A stretch of DNA of 24,673 nucleotides from a virus. Below, one piece after another: positions 13,370-20,032 of this stretch. The stretch spans positions 1 through 24,673 of IMG/VR virus record IMGVR_UViG_3300042518_001152; one strand, written 5' to 3'. The notes beneath the pieces are model-generated. The model saw nothing but the letters and a program-made list of their open reading frames with translations. It had not been told where the DNA came from and made no database searches. The stretch's first letter is position 1. Every line of letters begins with the position of its first letter. Made by a program: the position numbers and the translations under genes.

Positions 13370-13819
13370 TTATGGTACGTAATTAACTATTGTTACATAT
13401 TCACCTCTCATTTCCTCTTCAATAATTTTTTCAATAATTGACCAGTTACCACCAGCAAGTCCAGCACCAATAAACGGTAACCCAAATCGTTTACCAGAAA
13501 ATTTTTCTTTCATAGCTTTGATACCAGAACGTAAAGCTTCATAGTCTAAATCAATTTTACCCTGTCTTCGACCTTTTGTGTCGAACTGAGAATAAATATT
13601 AACAACAATAGGTGTTGTATTTTTAGTATAAGTTATCGTTCCTAACTTATTTATATCACCAACAATAGTTTCACAATCAACTTTATAAGCTTCTGGATAT
13701 TTAGCTTTAATTTGTGGAGCTATACCAGCACCCATATTGCAAAAACAATTACAGCCATGAGCTATAACATCAAAATTATCTGCTAACTTAAGCAAATCAC
13801 CATCTACATATTTAATCAT
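13370..13819 (-). CDS. Macrodomain protein (ADP-ribose-binding or -hydrolysing)
   Basis: 149 residues forming one macrodomain. The ADP-ribose-contacting segments are YVDGDLL near residue 4, IAHGCNCFCNMGAGIAPQIK near 19-38 and LPFIGAGLAGGNW near 113-125. The shape is that of the Poa1p/ALC1-like branch, which removes phosphate from ADP-ribose-1''-phosphate or ADP-ribose from nucleic acid or glutamate. The same fold is found in DarG, which reverses ADP-ribosylation of thymidine in DNA by DarT2. It sits next to a NADAR gene and near Nampt and NMNAT-Nudix genes, which points to ADP-ribose chemistry during infection. Substrate is inferred from context, not from diagnostic residues. Confidence 0.9.
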   Translation of the reverse strand: MIKYVDGDLLKLADNFDVIAHGCNCFCNMGAGIAPQIKAKYPEAYKVDCETIVGDINKLGTITYTKNTTPIVVNIYSQFDTKGRRQGKIDLDYEALRSGIKAMKEKFSGKRFGLPFIGAGLAGGNWSIIEKIIEEEMRGEYVTIVNYVP

Positions 13820-13820
13820 C

Positions 13821-13889
13821 TTATTTAAGTTTTAAAAAATTTGTTATTTGTTTTAATTTGTCTAAAAATTCATCTTTAAACAAATGCAC
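13821..13889 (-). CDS. Possible 22-aa mini-ORF before the macrodomain gene
   Basis: A GTG at 13889-13887 follows an in-frame TAA and opens 22 codons (MHLFKDEFLDKLKQITNF followed by LKLK) ending in TAA one base before the macrodomain ATG. It fills the only gap between the NADAR and macrodomain genes. It could be a small amphipathic peptide coupled to the next gene, the end of a decayed gene, or chance. Confidence 0.25.
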   Translation of the reverse strand: MHLFKDEFLDKLKQITNFLKLK

Positions 13890-13906
13890 TTACACTTTCT
13901 TCGTAT

Positions 13907-14395
13907 CTATGAATTTGCGTCATCTTCTCTAAGTTTTTTTCTTACTTTCATAATTTCAATTCCAAGCCAGTTGGTTCCTAACCACGTTGCTTTATCCCAA
14001 GCACGTGGGTCTGTTTCGTGAAGACCAATACCCCAAATTTTATCATATGGACTAGCCTCTACAATTTCCAACTCACCAGTAGCCATTAATTCAGCTTTCA
14101 TACTTGGATTTTGACTGAATTTAGCGTAGTTTCCATCATAAACAATTTGACGACAAATAGATTCCCATTCATTTTTTTCAAATCCTTTTACTTGACGGCC
14201 AATTTGTTTTTGATAAGCTGGGTCTTTTGATTTCATGATTTCACGATAAGCATCATTATCACCAAAAAGTTTGGCTTTTCTAGCCATCATATATTGTTCA
14301 CAACAGTTGTATTCAATACCATCTATCGTAAACTTTGAGGGGTACCACTGTGAGTAAGTGCCACCCCAAAATAATATCATGTTATTCTTAACCAT
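13907..14395 (-). CDS. NADAR-family protein (YbiA-like, DUF1768)
   Basis: 162 residues. Family hallmarks are ILFWGGTYSQWYPSKF near 8-22, the glutamate helix YNCCEQYMMARKAKLF near 29-44, and the late block SPYDKIWGIGLHETD near 121-135 followed by WLGTNWLGIEIMKVR. NADAR proteins act on ADP-ribose glycosidic bonds; members have been shown to remove ADP-ribose from guanosine in DNA modified by DarT1. Key conserved Glu, Asp and Trp positions are present. The start ATG overlaps the Nampt stop as TAATG, so translation is coupled to the NAD-synthetic enzyme. Alternative roles include hydrolysing riboflavin-pathway intermediates as in cellular YbiA. Confidence 0.92.
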   Translation of the reverse strand: MVKNNMILFWGGTYSQWYPSKFTIDGIEYNCCEQYMMARKAKLFGDNDAYREIMKSKDPAYQKQIGRQVKGFEKNEWESICRQIVYDGNYAKFSQNPSMKAELMATGELEIVEASPYDKIWGIGLHETDPRAWDKATWLGTNWLGIEIMKVRKKLREDDANS

Positions 14396-16017
14396 TACGC
14401 AACCTCCAATTCTTGTTTTTTGAAAGTAGCTTGAACTCTTTCTCTTATTTCTTCAAATGTGTATTCCACAAGTATTTTACCATCTTGGAACACTGGAACC
14501 AATTCATCATGAACGCTATCAAAGTCAGCATCACGTGATGTTACAGTACGGTAAGTTCCATCTTCATTCTTAACAAGTTTCAAACGACCTTGTTTTGATT
14601 TCTTGAATGAAGGTTTCAAGTCACCATTTTCATCAACTTCTGTTGGTGATTTTACAAGGTCACGCTCAACACCATCAACAACTGCAAAACACGCTTTGGT
14701 TGCAAAGTTTTGTGTGTCACGGTTGATGTCAGCTTGTAACAACTTGCCACCCATACCAAACACGATGTTCTCAGCAGAGATACCTAGCTTGTAAAGTTCT
14801 TCATAGATTTCACCAATAGAACCGATGTTTACACCATCACCTTGGATAACACGGACTTGTGGAGGTAATACTTTGAATCCTTTTGAGTTGGTTGTGTAAC
14901 CAAACTTGTCAAACAAGATTTCAAATACAGCTTTAAGTGTATTCACAACGTGACCAGAGTCTGGGCGAATAACCAATTGATTGCCTGGTTCTGATGGGCG
15001 ACTCAAGATAAGGTCACGCAATTCAGTTCCCCAATATTGTGAACAAGCACGAAGAATATGGTAAGAGTCAGATACACAAGCAACAATACCAGTAGGATAT
15101 TTTTCAAGTGTTCTTCTCATCATTTCAACTTCACCAGCCTCACCTCTCATTGTCATGATAGAGTGTTCAGTTGCTGGTACGCTCAAACCAAATACTCGGT
15201 CAGAGTTGTAGTATTCACAGATACGTTTTGAAGCATAAGTTGTATCAGAACCCAAGAAGTTTACAAGGTGAGCAGAGCCACCGATACCAGCCGATTGTAC
15301 GGAAGACACACCACGGAAACCAAAGTCGTTCAATACAAACTCAATAACCATGTCCATGATATTTTCTGGAAGGTCTGATGTTTTTTGGAAGTATTCACGA
15401 ACGATTTTTTTAACTTCGTGAGATAAAGTAGCTACGGTAATAGGATACCAAACTTGCATCATGATAGTTTCAAGGAAGTTGGTCAACCAGTAGCAATTAG
15501 GGTCGGTGTTTTCAATAGTTACCAATACGTTCTTTACACCAACAACGGTTCCTTCTGGAACAGCTTTGATAAGAACTGGAAGACGGCCACCGTGAACGTC
15601 AATGATGTATTGGAATTTGGATTTGTCGAATACGTCTTCACGTCCGAACACACCCAATTTTGTACCTAAGTATTCGTATGCTTCATCCAACTCTTCTTGA
15701 GTGATTGCAACACCTTCGATAAATTCTTTGATGAACATTTGAATACCGTAAACTACGGTTTCACTGAATTTTCCACCACGTGACTCCATGTAAGAATAAA
15801 CCTTGGTAGTATTGTCCTCATAAAACTTGTGATGTGAATACTTGTAAGCATCACCCATAAGTACAAGGTTATACGGTTTATCCAAAGCCTTAGCAATAAG
15901 GTCTTGTAAACTTTCGATGGAAGCCCAATCACGATTCTTGATGGCTTCAGCCAAGCGGTCTTTAATCACTGATTTAAGACCTAGCTTTCTTTTTAAAAAA
16001 CGACTTGCGGATTGCAT
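14395..16017 (-). CDS. nadV: Nicotinamide phosphoribosyltransferase (Nampt/NadV)
   Basis: 540 residues. It makes NMN from nicotinamide and PRPP. The chain aligns with human NAMPT from residue 50 on: GDAYKYSHHKFYEDNTTKVYS, DFGFRGVSSVQSAGIGGSAH near 231-250 (Asp231 at the place of the Nam-selecting Asp219), VPATEHS near 280 with His285 at the place of the catalytic His247, IRPDSG near 350, VIQGDGVNIGS and FGMGGKLLQ. There is an extra helical N-terminus of about 40-45 residues. It has its own promoter. Local G+C is visibly higher (several 60-base rows at 50%) than in neighbouring small genes, which fits high expression or a different origin. KVP40 NadV is a known phage precedent. A NARP1-type Namat, which uses ADPR-pyrophosphate, is the main alternative. 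Confidence 0.95.
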   Translation of the reverse strand: MQSASRFLKRKLGLKSVIKDRLAEAIKNRDWASIESLQDLIAKALDKPYNLVLMGDAYKYSHHKFYEDNTTKVYSYMESRGGKFSETVVYGIQMFIKEFIEGVAITQEELDEAYEYLGTKLGVFGREDVFDKSKFQYIIDVHGGRLPVLIKAVPEGTVVGVKNVLVTIENTDPNCYWLTNFLETIMMQVWYPITVATLSHEVKKIVREYFQKTSDLPENIMDMVIEFVLNDFGFRGVSSVQSAGIGGSAHLVNFLGSDTTYASKRICEYYNSDRVFGLSVPATEHSIMTMRGEAGEVEMMRRTLEKYPTGIVACVSDSYHILRACSQYWGTELRDLILSRPSEPGNQLVIRPDSGHVVNTLKAVFEILFDKFGYTTNSKGFKVLPPQVRVIQGDGVNIGSIGEIYEELYKLGISAENIVFGMGGKLLQADINRDTQNFATKACFAVVDGVERDLVKSPTEVDENGDLKPSFKKSKQGRLKLVKNEDGTYRTVTSRDADFDSVHDELVPVFQDGKILVEYTFEEIRERVQATFKKQELEVA

Positions 16018-16047
16018 ATATTTATTTTTTAATTGTTGTTATTTGTG

Positions 16048-16077
16048 CAAAGGTACGAATAATATTTGAATTATCAA
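16048..16077 (-). promoter_or_regulatory. Bacteroidetes-type promoter for Nampt
   Basis: TTG (16077-16075), 19 bases, then TACCTTTG (16055-16048). The leader to the ATG at 16017 is about 26 bases. The -33 element overlaps the last codons of the orphan SLOG fragment, so this promoter originally lay at the end of that gene. Confidence 0.82.
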
Positions 16078-16160
16078 AATGTAATTATCAATATTTTTTT
16101 ACCAGCCTTATCAGCTTTTTTAATTGAGTCTTTCGTACCGCTACTATTTTGGTCTTTAAA
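16074..16160 (-). pseudogene. Orphan 3' end of a SLOG (DUF2493) gene, cut off by the HNH insertion
   Basis: The frame from TTT at 16160 to TGA at 16076-16074 encodes 28 residues, FKDQNSSGTKDSIKKAD followed by KAGKKILIITF. It aligns without gaps to the last 28 residues of the intact SLOG protein at 16775-17110 (FWDNYSKGTLDALTKAE...KKIIIVSF and stop), with 14 identities including the S-x-G-T phosphate-binding motif. A TAA at 16163-16161 closes the frame just before F, inside the end of the HNH gene. I conclude this is the original C-terminus of a SLOG gene separated by insertion of the HNH gene, and that the intact copy carries a different C-terminus. It has no start codon and is unlikely to be translated. 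Confidence 0.82.
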
Positions 16161-16716
16161 TTATCTGTTTATTTTTTAAATTAGTATGAGCTTTATCAAT
16201 CCAACTTATAAAATCATCATAATTAAAAGAATTTTTGATATAATTACATTGGCTACAACATGAAACAACATTATCTAATGTATAACCAATATCATTATCT
16301 TTCCTATCAATACCATTATAAACGTAATGACCATTAGATTTTGGTCTATTATAAATGTTTTTAGGTTCAGAACCACAATAAAAACACTCTGATTGAAATA
16401 AGTTTGTAATTTCTTCATCAGTTAAAGTAAATTCATAACCTTTACGTTTAGCATTACTTTTATAAGAACTTATTAACGAATTTTTGTTAGCCTCACCTTT
16501 AGGTTTTCTAGCTCCAGAACCATAGTCAACAGTTTCTCGATAACAACCACAACTTTTAGTGTGCCCATTTTTTATTTTGGACCCTTCAACTATTATTTCT
16601 TTACCGCAGTCACACAAACATTTATACTTTGTTCTAGAATATAAATTTCTAGGTACTGGCTCAAGAACCAAAAGTCTATTTATTTTTTTACCAGTTAAAT
16701 CATTTTTAATTACCAT
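16156..16716 (-). CDS. HNH homing endonuclease
   Basis: 186 residues from the ATG at 16716; an upstream TTG at 16740 is discounted. The N-terminus has a zinc-ribbon-like part CLCDCGKEI..GHTKSCGCYRE near residues 37-64. The HNH nuclease follows: CFYCGSEP near 115, NGIDRKDNDIGYTLDNVV near 137-154 and CCSQCNYIKNSF near 155-166, giving the two CxxC pairs and the central Asp/Asn of the motif. It is a free-standing mobile nuclease. It lies between the intact SLOG gene and the orphan SLOG 3' end at 16074-16160, so its insertion target was a SLOG gene at the conserved phosphate-binding motif. An AT-rich 16-mer lies 32 bases before the ATG. Confidence 0.92.
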   Translation of the reverse strand: MVIKNDLTGKKINRLLVLEPVPRNLYSRTKYKCLCDCGKEIIVEGSKIKNGHTKSCGCYRETVDYGSGARKPKGEANKNSLISSYKSNAKRKGYEFTLTDEEITNLFQSECFYCGSEPKNIYNRPKSNGHYVYNGIDRKDNDIGYTLDNVVSCCSQCNYIKNSFNYDDFISWIDKAHTNLKNKQII

Positions 16717-16748
16717 ATGTTTCTTTTTTTTTAGTACCAATAGTTATG

Positions 16749-16764
16749 TTTTACTTATAAATAT
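16749..16764 (-). promoter_or_regulatory. AT-rich motif before the HNH gene (possible phage promoter)
   Basis: ATATTTATAAGTAAAA on the minus strand, matching the copy at 24330-24345 at 15 of 16 positions. Here it lies 32 bases before the ATG, which would place transcription start 15-20 bases before the coding region. Confidence 0.4.
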
Positions 16765-16774
16765 AGTAAAGGCA

Positions 16775-17110
16775 CTAAAAAGAAACAATAATTATTTTTT
16801 TATTTAATTTTTCAGCTTTAGTCAACGCATCTAAAGTACCTTTTGAATAATTATCCCAAAATGCCACTACCAATTCAGCTTCGTTTATAATATCTGTATT
16901 CCTTATAAAACCAGCAGCTTTGCCATGTTTCTCCCAATCTGGAAGAAAGATTTTGGTTGGGATGTTGTTTTCTTTGGCGTATTGTTCTCCCAAAGTGTCA
17001 GCACCTTTGGCACCACCAGAAACCAATAGAGTTATATCGATTGCTGATAGAGTTCTTTTGACTTCTTCGTAGTTATCAAATGTTCTACTACCTATTACAG
17101 CTACTTTCAT
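16775..17110 (-). CDS. SLOG-superfamily protein (DUF2493, YspA-like)
   Basis: 111 residues, a Rossmannoid nucleotide-binding fold. VIGSRTFDNYEEVK lies near residues 5-18, LLVSGGAKGADTLGEQYA near 28-45 with the GGxxGxD loop, and VVAFWDNYSKGTLDAL near 81-97 with the phosphate-binding S-x-G-T. SLOG domains bind nucleotides and NAD-derived ligands; the ThsA sensor of Thoeris uses a SLOG domain to bind cyclic ADP-ribose isomers. A stand-alone SLOG protein inside an NAD/ADP-ribose gene block could be a nucleotide hydrolase or a signal-binding protein (inference). Its ATG overlaps the NMNAT-Nudix stop as ATGA. A diverged SLOG C-terminus is found beyond the HNH gene, so the 3' end of this copy may derive from the endonuclease donor. 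Confidence 0.9.
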   Translation of the reverse strand: MKVAVIGSRTFDNYEEVKRTLSAIDITLLVSGGAKGADTLGEQYAKENNIPTKIFLPDWEKHGKAAGFIRNTDIINEAELVVAFWDNYSKGTLDALTKAEKLNKKIIIVSF

Positions 17111-18048
17111 TTTATCAACTTTTGTGCTTTCATAAACTCAATCAATTTGATGAAGAGTTCACGGTGTTCCAACATGATGTCTTTTTCTGGGTTGATATCT
17201 TCTGGGCTCAACCAATCTAAAACTGCAACGTCATCTGATGGTTTTGCATTGCCCCACATGAATTTACCCAAGAACAATGTTGTCATGATACCAGATTCTG
17301 ATTTGGCATATCTCCAATCGTTGATTTTAGCACTAGCAACGTATTTCAAATCACCTATCTCGCATCCACCACTTTCTTCCATGAACTCACGTTTAGCGGC
17401 AGATTCCCAAGATTCATCAGTTCGGTCAACAAAACCACCAATAAAACGATAAAGAATTTCGTTGGGTTTTTTAGCCAAAAGGATTTGACCATTGTCATTG
17501 TAAGCAACCACATCAACAGTTGGATAGGTTACTGGGCGTTGTGTAAATGTTTGGTAAATAACACCTTTTCTAAAATCAACACTAGGGATAACTTCTCTAG
17601 CTATAGCCAATCTTTCTGAAGTTCCGTTAACTGGTGTTTTAGGCAAAACTTCAATAACCTTGTATTTGCCATGGTAGTGTGGAATAAACGAATCTCTACT
17701 ACCATAAATCACAGCAGATAACTCACCAAACGGTAATGAAATCTGTGCATCTAAATTTGCAGACCATTTGTGGTCATCACGCACATCCAATTGAGGAAGC
17801 ACGATAACGTTTGGATACGATTCATGAATCATAGCTCTTCTATTAGCAAAATCAAGAGGACTATTCTTGTCGGAAGATTTTTTAGACACCCCAAGAAAAA
17901 TTATAACTTTTTTATGATAGTGTAATACAGTATCTATAAGTTGTTTATGACCCTCGTGAAGTTGAGCTACTTGGAAACGGGCCATTATCACCCCAATTTG
18001 GGCTGTTGATGGGTCGACATCTGGTTTAATATTTAATATGTTACTCAT
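17107..18048 (-). CDS. nadM: Bifunctional NMN adenylyltransferase-Nudix (ADP-ribose) hydrolase, NadM/NatV-like
   Basis: 313 residues with two domains. The N-terminal nucleotidyltransferase has ARFQVAQLHEGH near residues 23-34 (the HxGH ATP site) and NGTSERLA near 141 (the ISGTxxR-like site); it joins NMN and ATP into NAD+. The C-terminal Nudix domain begins near 175 and has GGFVDRTDESWESAAKREF then MEESGG near 204-228, a Nudix box with a one-residue longer first loop. In Synechocystis slr0787 and phage KVP40 NatV the same fusion has NMNAT plus ADP-ribose pyrophosphatase activity. The Nudix half would turn ADP-ribose into AMP and ribose-5-phosphate. It has its own promoter with a 12-base leader and heads the unit NMNAT-SLOG. 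Confidence 0.94.
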   Translation of the reverse strand: MSNILNIKPDVDPSTAQIGVIMARFQVAQLHEGHKQLIDTVLHYHKKVIIFLGVSKKSSDKNSPLDFANRRAMIHESYPNVIVLPQLDVRDDHKWSANLDAQISLPFGELSAVIYGSRDSFIPHYHGKYKVIEVLPKTPVNGTSERLAIAREVIPSVDFRKGVIYQTFTQRPVTYPTVDVVAYNDNGQILLAKKPNEILYRFIGGFVDRTDESWESAAKREFMEESGGCEIGDLKYVASAKINDWRYAKSESGIMTTLFLGKFMWGNAKPSDDVAVLDWLSPEDINPEKDIMLEHRELFIKLIEFMKAQKLIK

Positions 18049-18064
18049 GTTTTTTATTTATACC

Positions 18065-18095
18065 CAAAGGTATTAAAAATTTTTATATTTACCAA
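18065..18095 (-). promoter_or_regulatory. Bacteroidetes-type promoter for the NMNAT-Nudix gene
   Basis: TTG (18095-18093), 20 bases, then TACCTTTG (18072-18065). It lies in the short gap after the AAA+ ATPase stop; the leader to the ATG at 18048 is about 12 bases. Confidence 0.85.
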
Positions 18096-18100
18096 ATTTT

Positions 18101-19405
18101 TTATAGTTTAAAACCTAAACCTTGTTTTTCTTTTTCAATTTGGCTAGAATAGAAGCCTTTGTAAGATTCTTTAATCAAACTAACTGTATCTTCAACACCC
18201 CAATTAACATCACCTTCTGACATTTCTCTGATGTTCTCAGCCAAGTTTGCTATAAACGCACCTGTAATATTTACCTTTTTGCCATTTATTTTTTCAGTAA
18301 GCGCATCATAAACTTCTTGAATTCTCCATTTTTCTGGCAAATGAATATTACAAACTTTAACGATTTGTTCGGCATCCAAGAAATTATAATCCAATGTAAA
18401 GTTAAATCTACCTGGTCTCTCGGCAGCTTTATCTACCAATCCTTTGTCATTGGTTGAAGCCAAAAGACTAATCTTACGTTTTTTAACGCCATCGAAGAAT
18501 GATAAAAACTGACCTAAAAGTCTAGTGTAGCTTCCATTGTCACGTGAACCCAAATACAAGTCAATATCGTCCATGATGATTACACCGCTTTCAAAAATCT
18601 CACAAGCCTCCATGATTGATGTGAGGTCATCTGTTGTATCAAAATCTGGAATGATGAATGTTACTTTAGGGATAAGCCTACGAGCAATCTCACGTATACT
18701 TTCGGTTTTACCAGTGCCTGGCTCTCCATTCAACAAATATCTTGCGTTACCACCTCTTTCAACACGAGTAACAAAATGGTCAATGAATTTCTTTTGAACA
18801 TCATTTAATATAAGCTCATTGCTAGATTGTTTGATGTCGATAATTTCAATACCTCTGAAACGACCATCTTTCATTTTTACTTTTATACACTTGCCCTTGT
18901 ATTCAGAGTTATTGAAAGACAATTCCATGATTTTCTTTTGAAACTTTTCAAAATCATTATAAGTTATTGCTTTCTTAGCAGTTATATGAAGCTGAATTTG
19001 AAGTTCATTTCTATGGTCCACAAACATCTTGGTTTGGAATAAAAAGTCATTATCGACATCTTTGAATTTTGAGTTAAACCAATAAGAACCAGTGTTCTCA
19101 AACACACCACCAAATGATAATCGCCCACTACTATCTACTTGGCCATAAGATGATACTACTACTTCATCATATTTTCCTTTAAAACAATTATGAAGATACA
19201 TATTGATGATAGCAAATTCAACAAATGTTATTTCAATGGTGTTTGATTGAGCGTTATAATCATCTTCATAATCATTTTCAATACCCACCTCTTCAATATG
19301 GTCCTCAATCGATTGTGGTATTCCTTCTTCTTGGCCGAGCCTGTTACTAATACTATTAAGAATCTTTTCAGCCCTTATGATATTTTTTGACAATTTTTTA
19401 CTCAT
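18101..19405 (-). CDS. AAA+ ATPase with a phage-specific N-terminal domain
   Basis: 434 residues. The ATPase core occupies about 195-400: Walker A GEPGTGKT at 227-234, Walker B VIIMDDID at 275-282, sensor-1 Asn in LLASTND near 319, and arginine-finger region AERPGRF near 328-334. This classical AAA pattern resembles BCS1, FtsH and proteasomal ATPases. The N-terminal 190 residues have an acidic start (EDHIEEVGIENDYEDDY) and a beta-rich part with SSYGQVDSSGRLSFGG, not a domain I can name. It probably unfolds or remodels a protein or complex. It lacks a protease domain. It follows a metallophosphoesterase by 18 bases. T4-type clamp loader or helicase loader functions are not supported by motifs. 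Confidence 0.88.
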   Translation of the reverse strand: MSKKLSKNIIRAEKILNSISNRLGQEEGIPQSIEDHIEEVGIENDYEDDYNAQSNTIEITFVEFAIINMYLHNCFKGKYDEVVVSSYGQVDSSGRLSFGGVFENTGSYWFNSKFKDVDNDFLFQTKMFVDHRNELQIQLHITAKKAITYNDFEKFQKKIMELSFNNSEYKGKCIKVKMKDGRFRGIEIIDIKQSSNELILNDVQKKFIDHFVTRVERGGNARYLLNGEPGTGKTESIREIARRLIPKVTFIIPDFDTTDDLTSIMEACEIFESGVIIMDDIDLYLGSRDNGSYTRLLGQFLSFFDGVKKRKISLLASTNDKGLVDKAAERPGRFNFTLDYNFLDAEQIVKVCNIHLPEKWRIQEVYDALTEKINGKKVNITGAFIANLAENIREMSEGDVNWGVEDTVSLIKESYKGFYSSQIEKEKQGLGFKL

Positions 19406-19423
19406 TTTGTTCGTTTTTATTAT

Positions 19424-20032
19424 TTATTTTATAATTACGTGACTAAGCTTTTCAATCACTTGTGTATAACTAATAGGTTTATAGTCGTGGAGCATACAAC
19501 CAACATCAATCGCTCTTCTATTCCAATAATAATTGGCATCTTCTCCATGATGAAGATTTCCATGACAATGACCATGCACATGATAACTTCCATGATGTGA
19601 TTTGTTCCATGAATATATTGGATAGTGCATGCAACAGAATAATGTTTCTACTTCATTGTAATCCAATACGTGTTTAATCCTAACTTCCAAATAATCCTGT
19701 ACTGATTGGAATCGTGTCACTTTCTTTATATCATCAAATTTATCATGATTACCCATAACAAAGTGAATGGTACCGTTAAGTCTATTCAACATCGATTCAA
19801 CACTTGCTTTGTCTTCACGTCTAGCAAAACTCAAGTCTCCAAGATATATTACTATATCGTTGGGTTTCACAACCTCATTCCAACCACCTTCTAGCACCAC
19901 GTGCATTTCGTTCACATCAGTAAATGGTCTGTTATCATATTTCAACACATTGTTGTGAAACAAATGAAAGTCGGATGTAAAAAATACATTCTTCTTATCA
20001 TTTGGTTGTGTCAAATCTACATTTAATCTCAT
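19424..20032 (-). CDS. Metallophosphoesterase, phage type
   Basis: 202 residues. Metal-site motifs are FFTSDFHLFHNNVLKYD near residues 17-33, YLGDLSFARRED near 63-74, FVMGNHDKFDD near 91-101, CCMHYPIYSW near 133-142 and VHGHCHGNLHHGED near 152-165. The SDxHxxHxxxxxYxxRPF and GDLSF phrases match a group of small phosphoesterases common in phages and prophages. The active site is complete. Natural substrate unknown; the group has been tied to nucleotide or nucleic-acid phosphodiester cleavage. The ATG overlaps the upstream hypothetical gene stop by four bases. Confidence 0.9.
   Translation of the reverse strand: MRLNVDLTQPNDKKNVFFTSDFHLFHNNVLKYDNRPFTDVNEMHVVLEGGWNEVVKPNDIVIYLGDLSFARREDKASVESMLNRLNGTIHFVMGNHDKFDDIKKVTRFQSVQDYLEVRIKHVLDYNEVETLFCCMHYPIYSWNKSHHGSYHVHGHCHGNLHHGEDANYYWNRRAIDVGCMLHDYKPISYTQVIEKLSHVIIK

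Noticed and set aside
16765-16777. TGCCTTTA as a tenth Bacteroidetes-type promoter before the HNH gene
   Set aside because: Two consensus positions are wrong and no TTG occurs 19-21 bases upstream. The AT-rich motif next to it is the better candidate.
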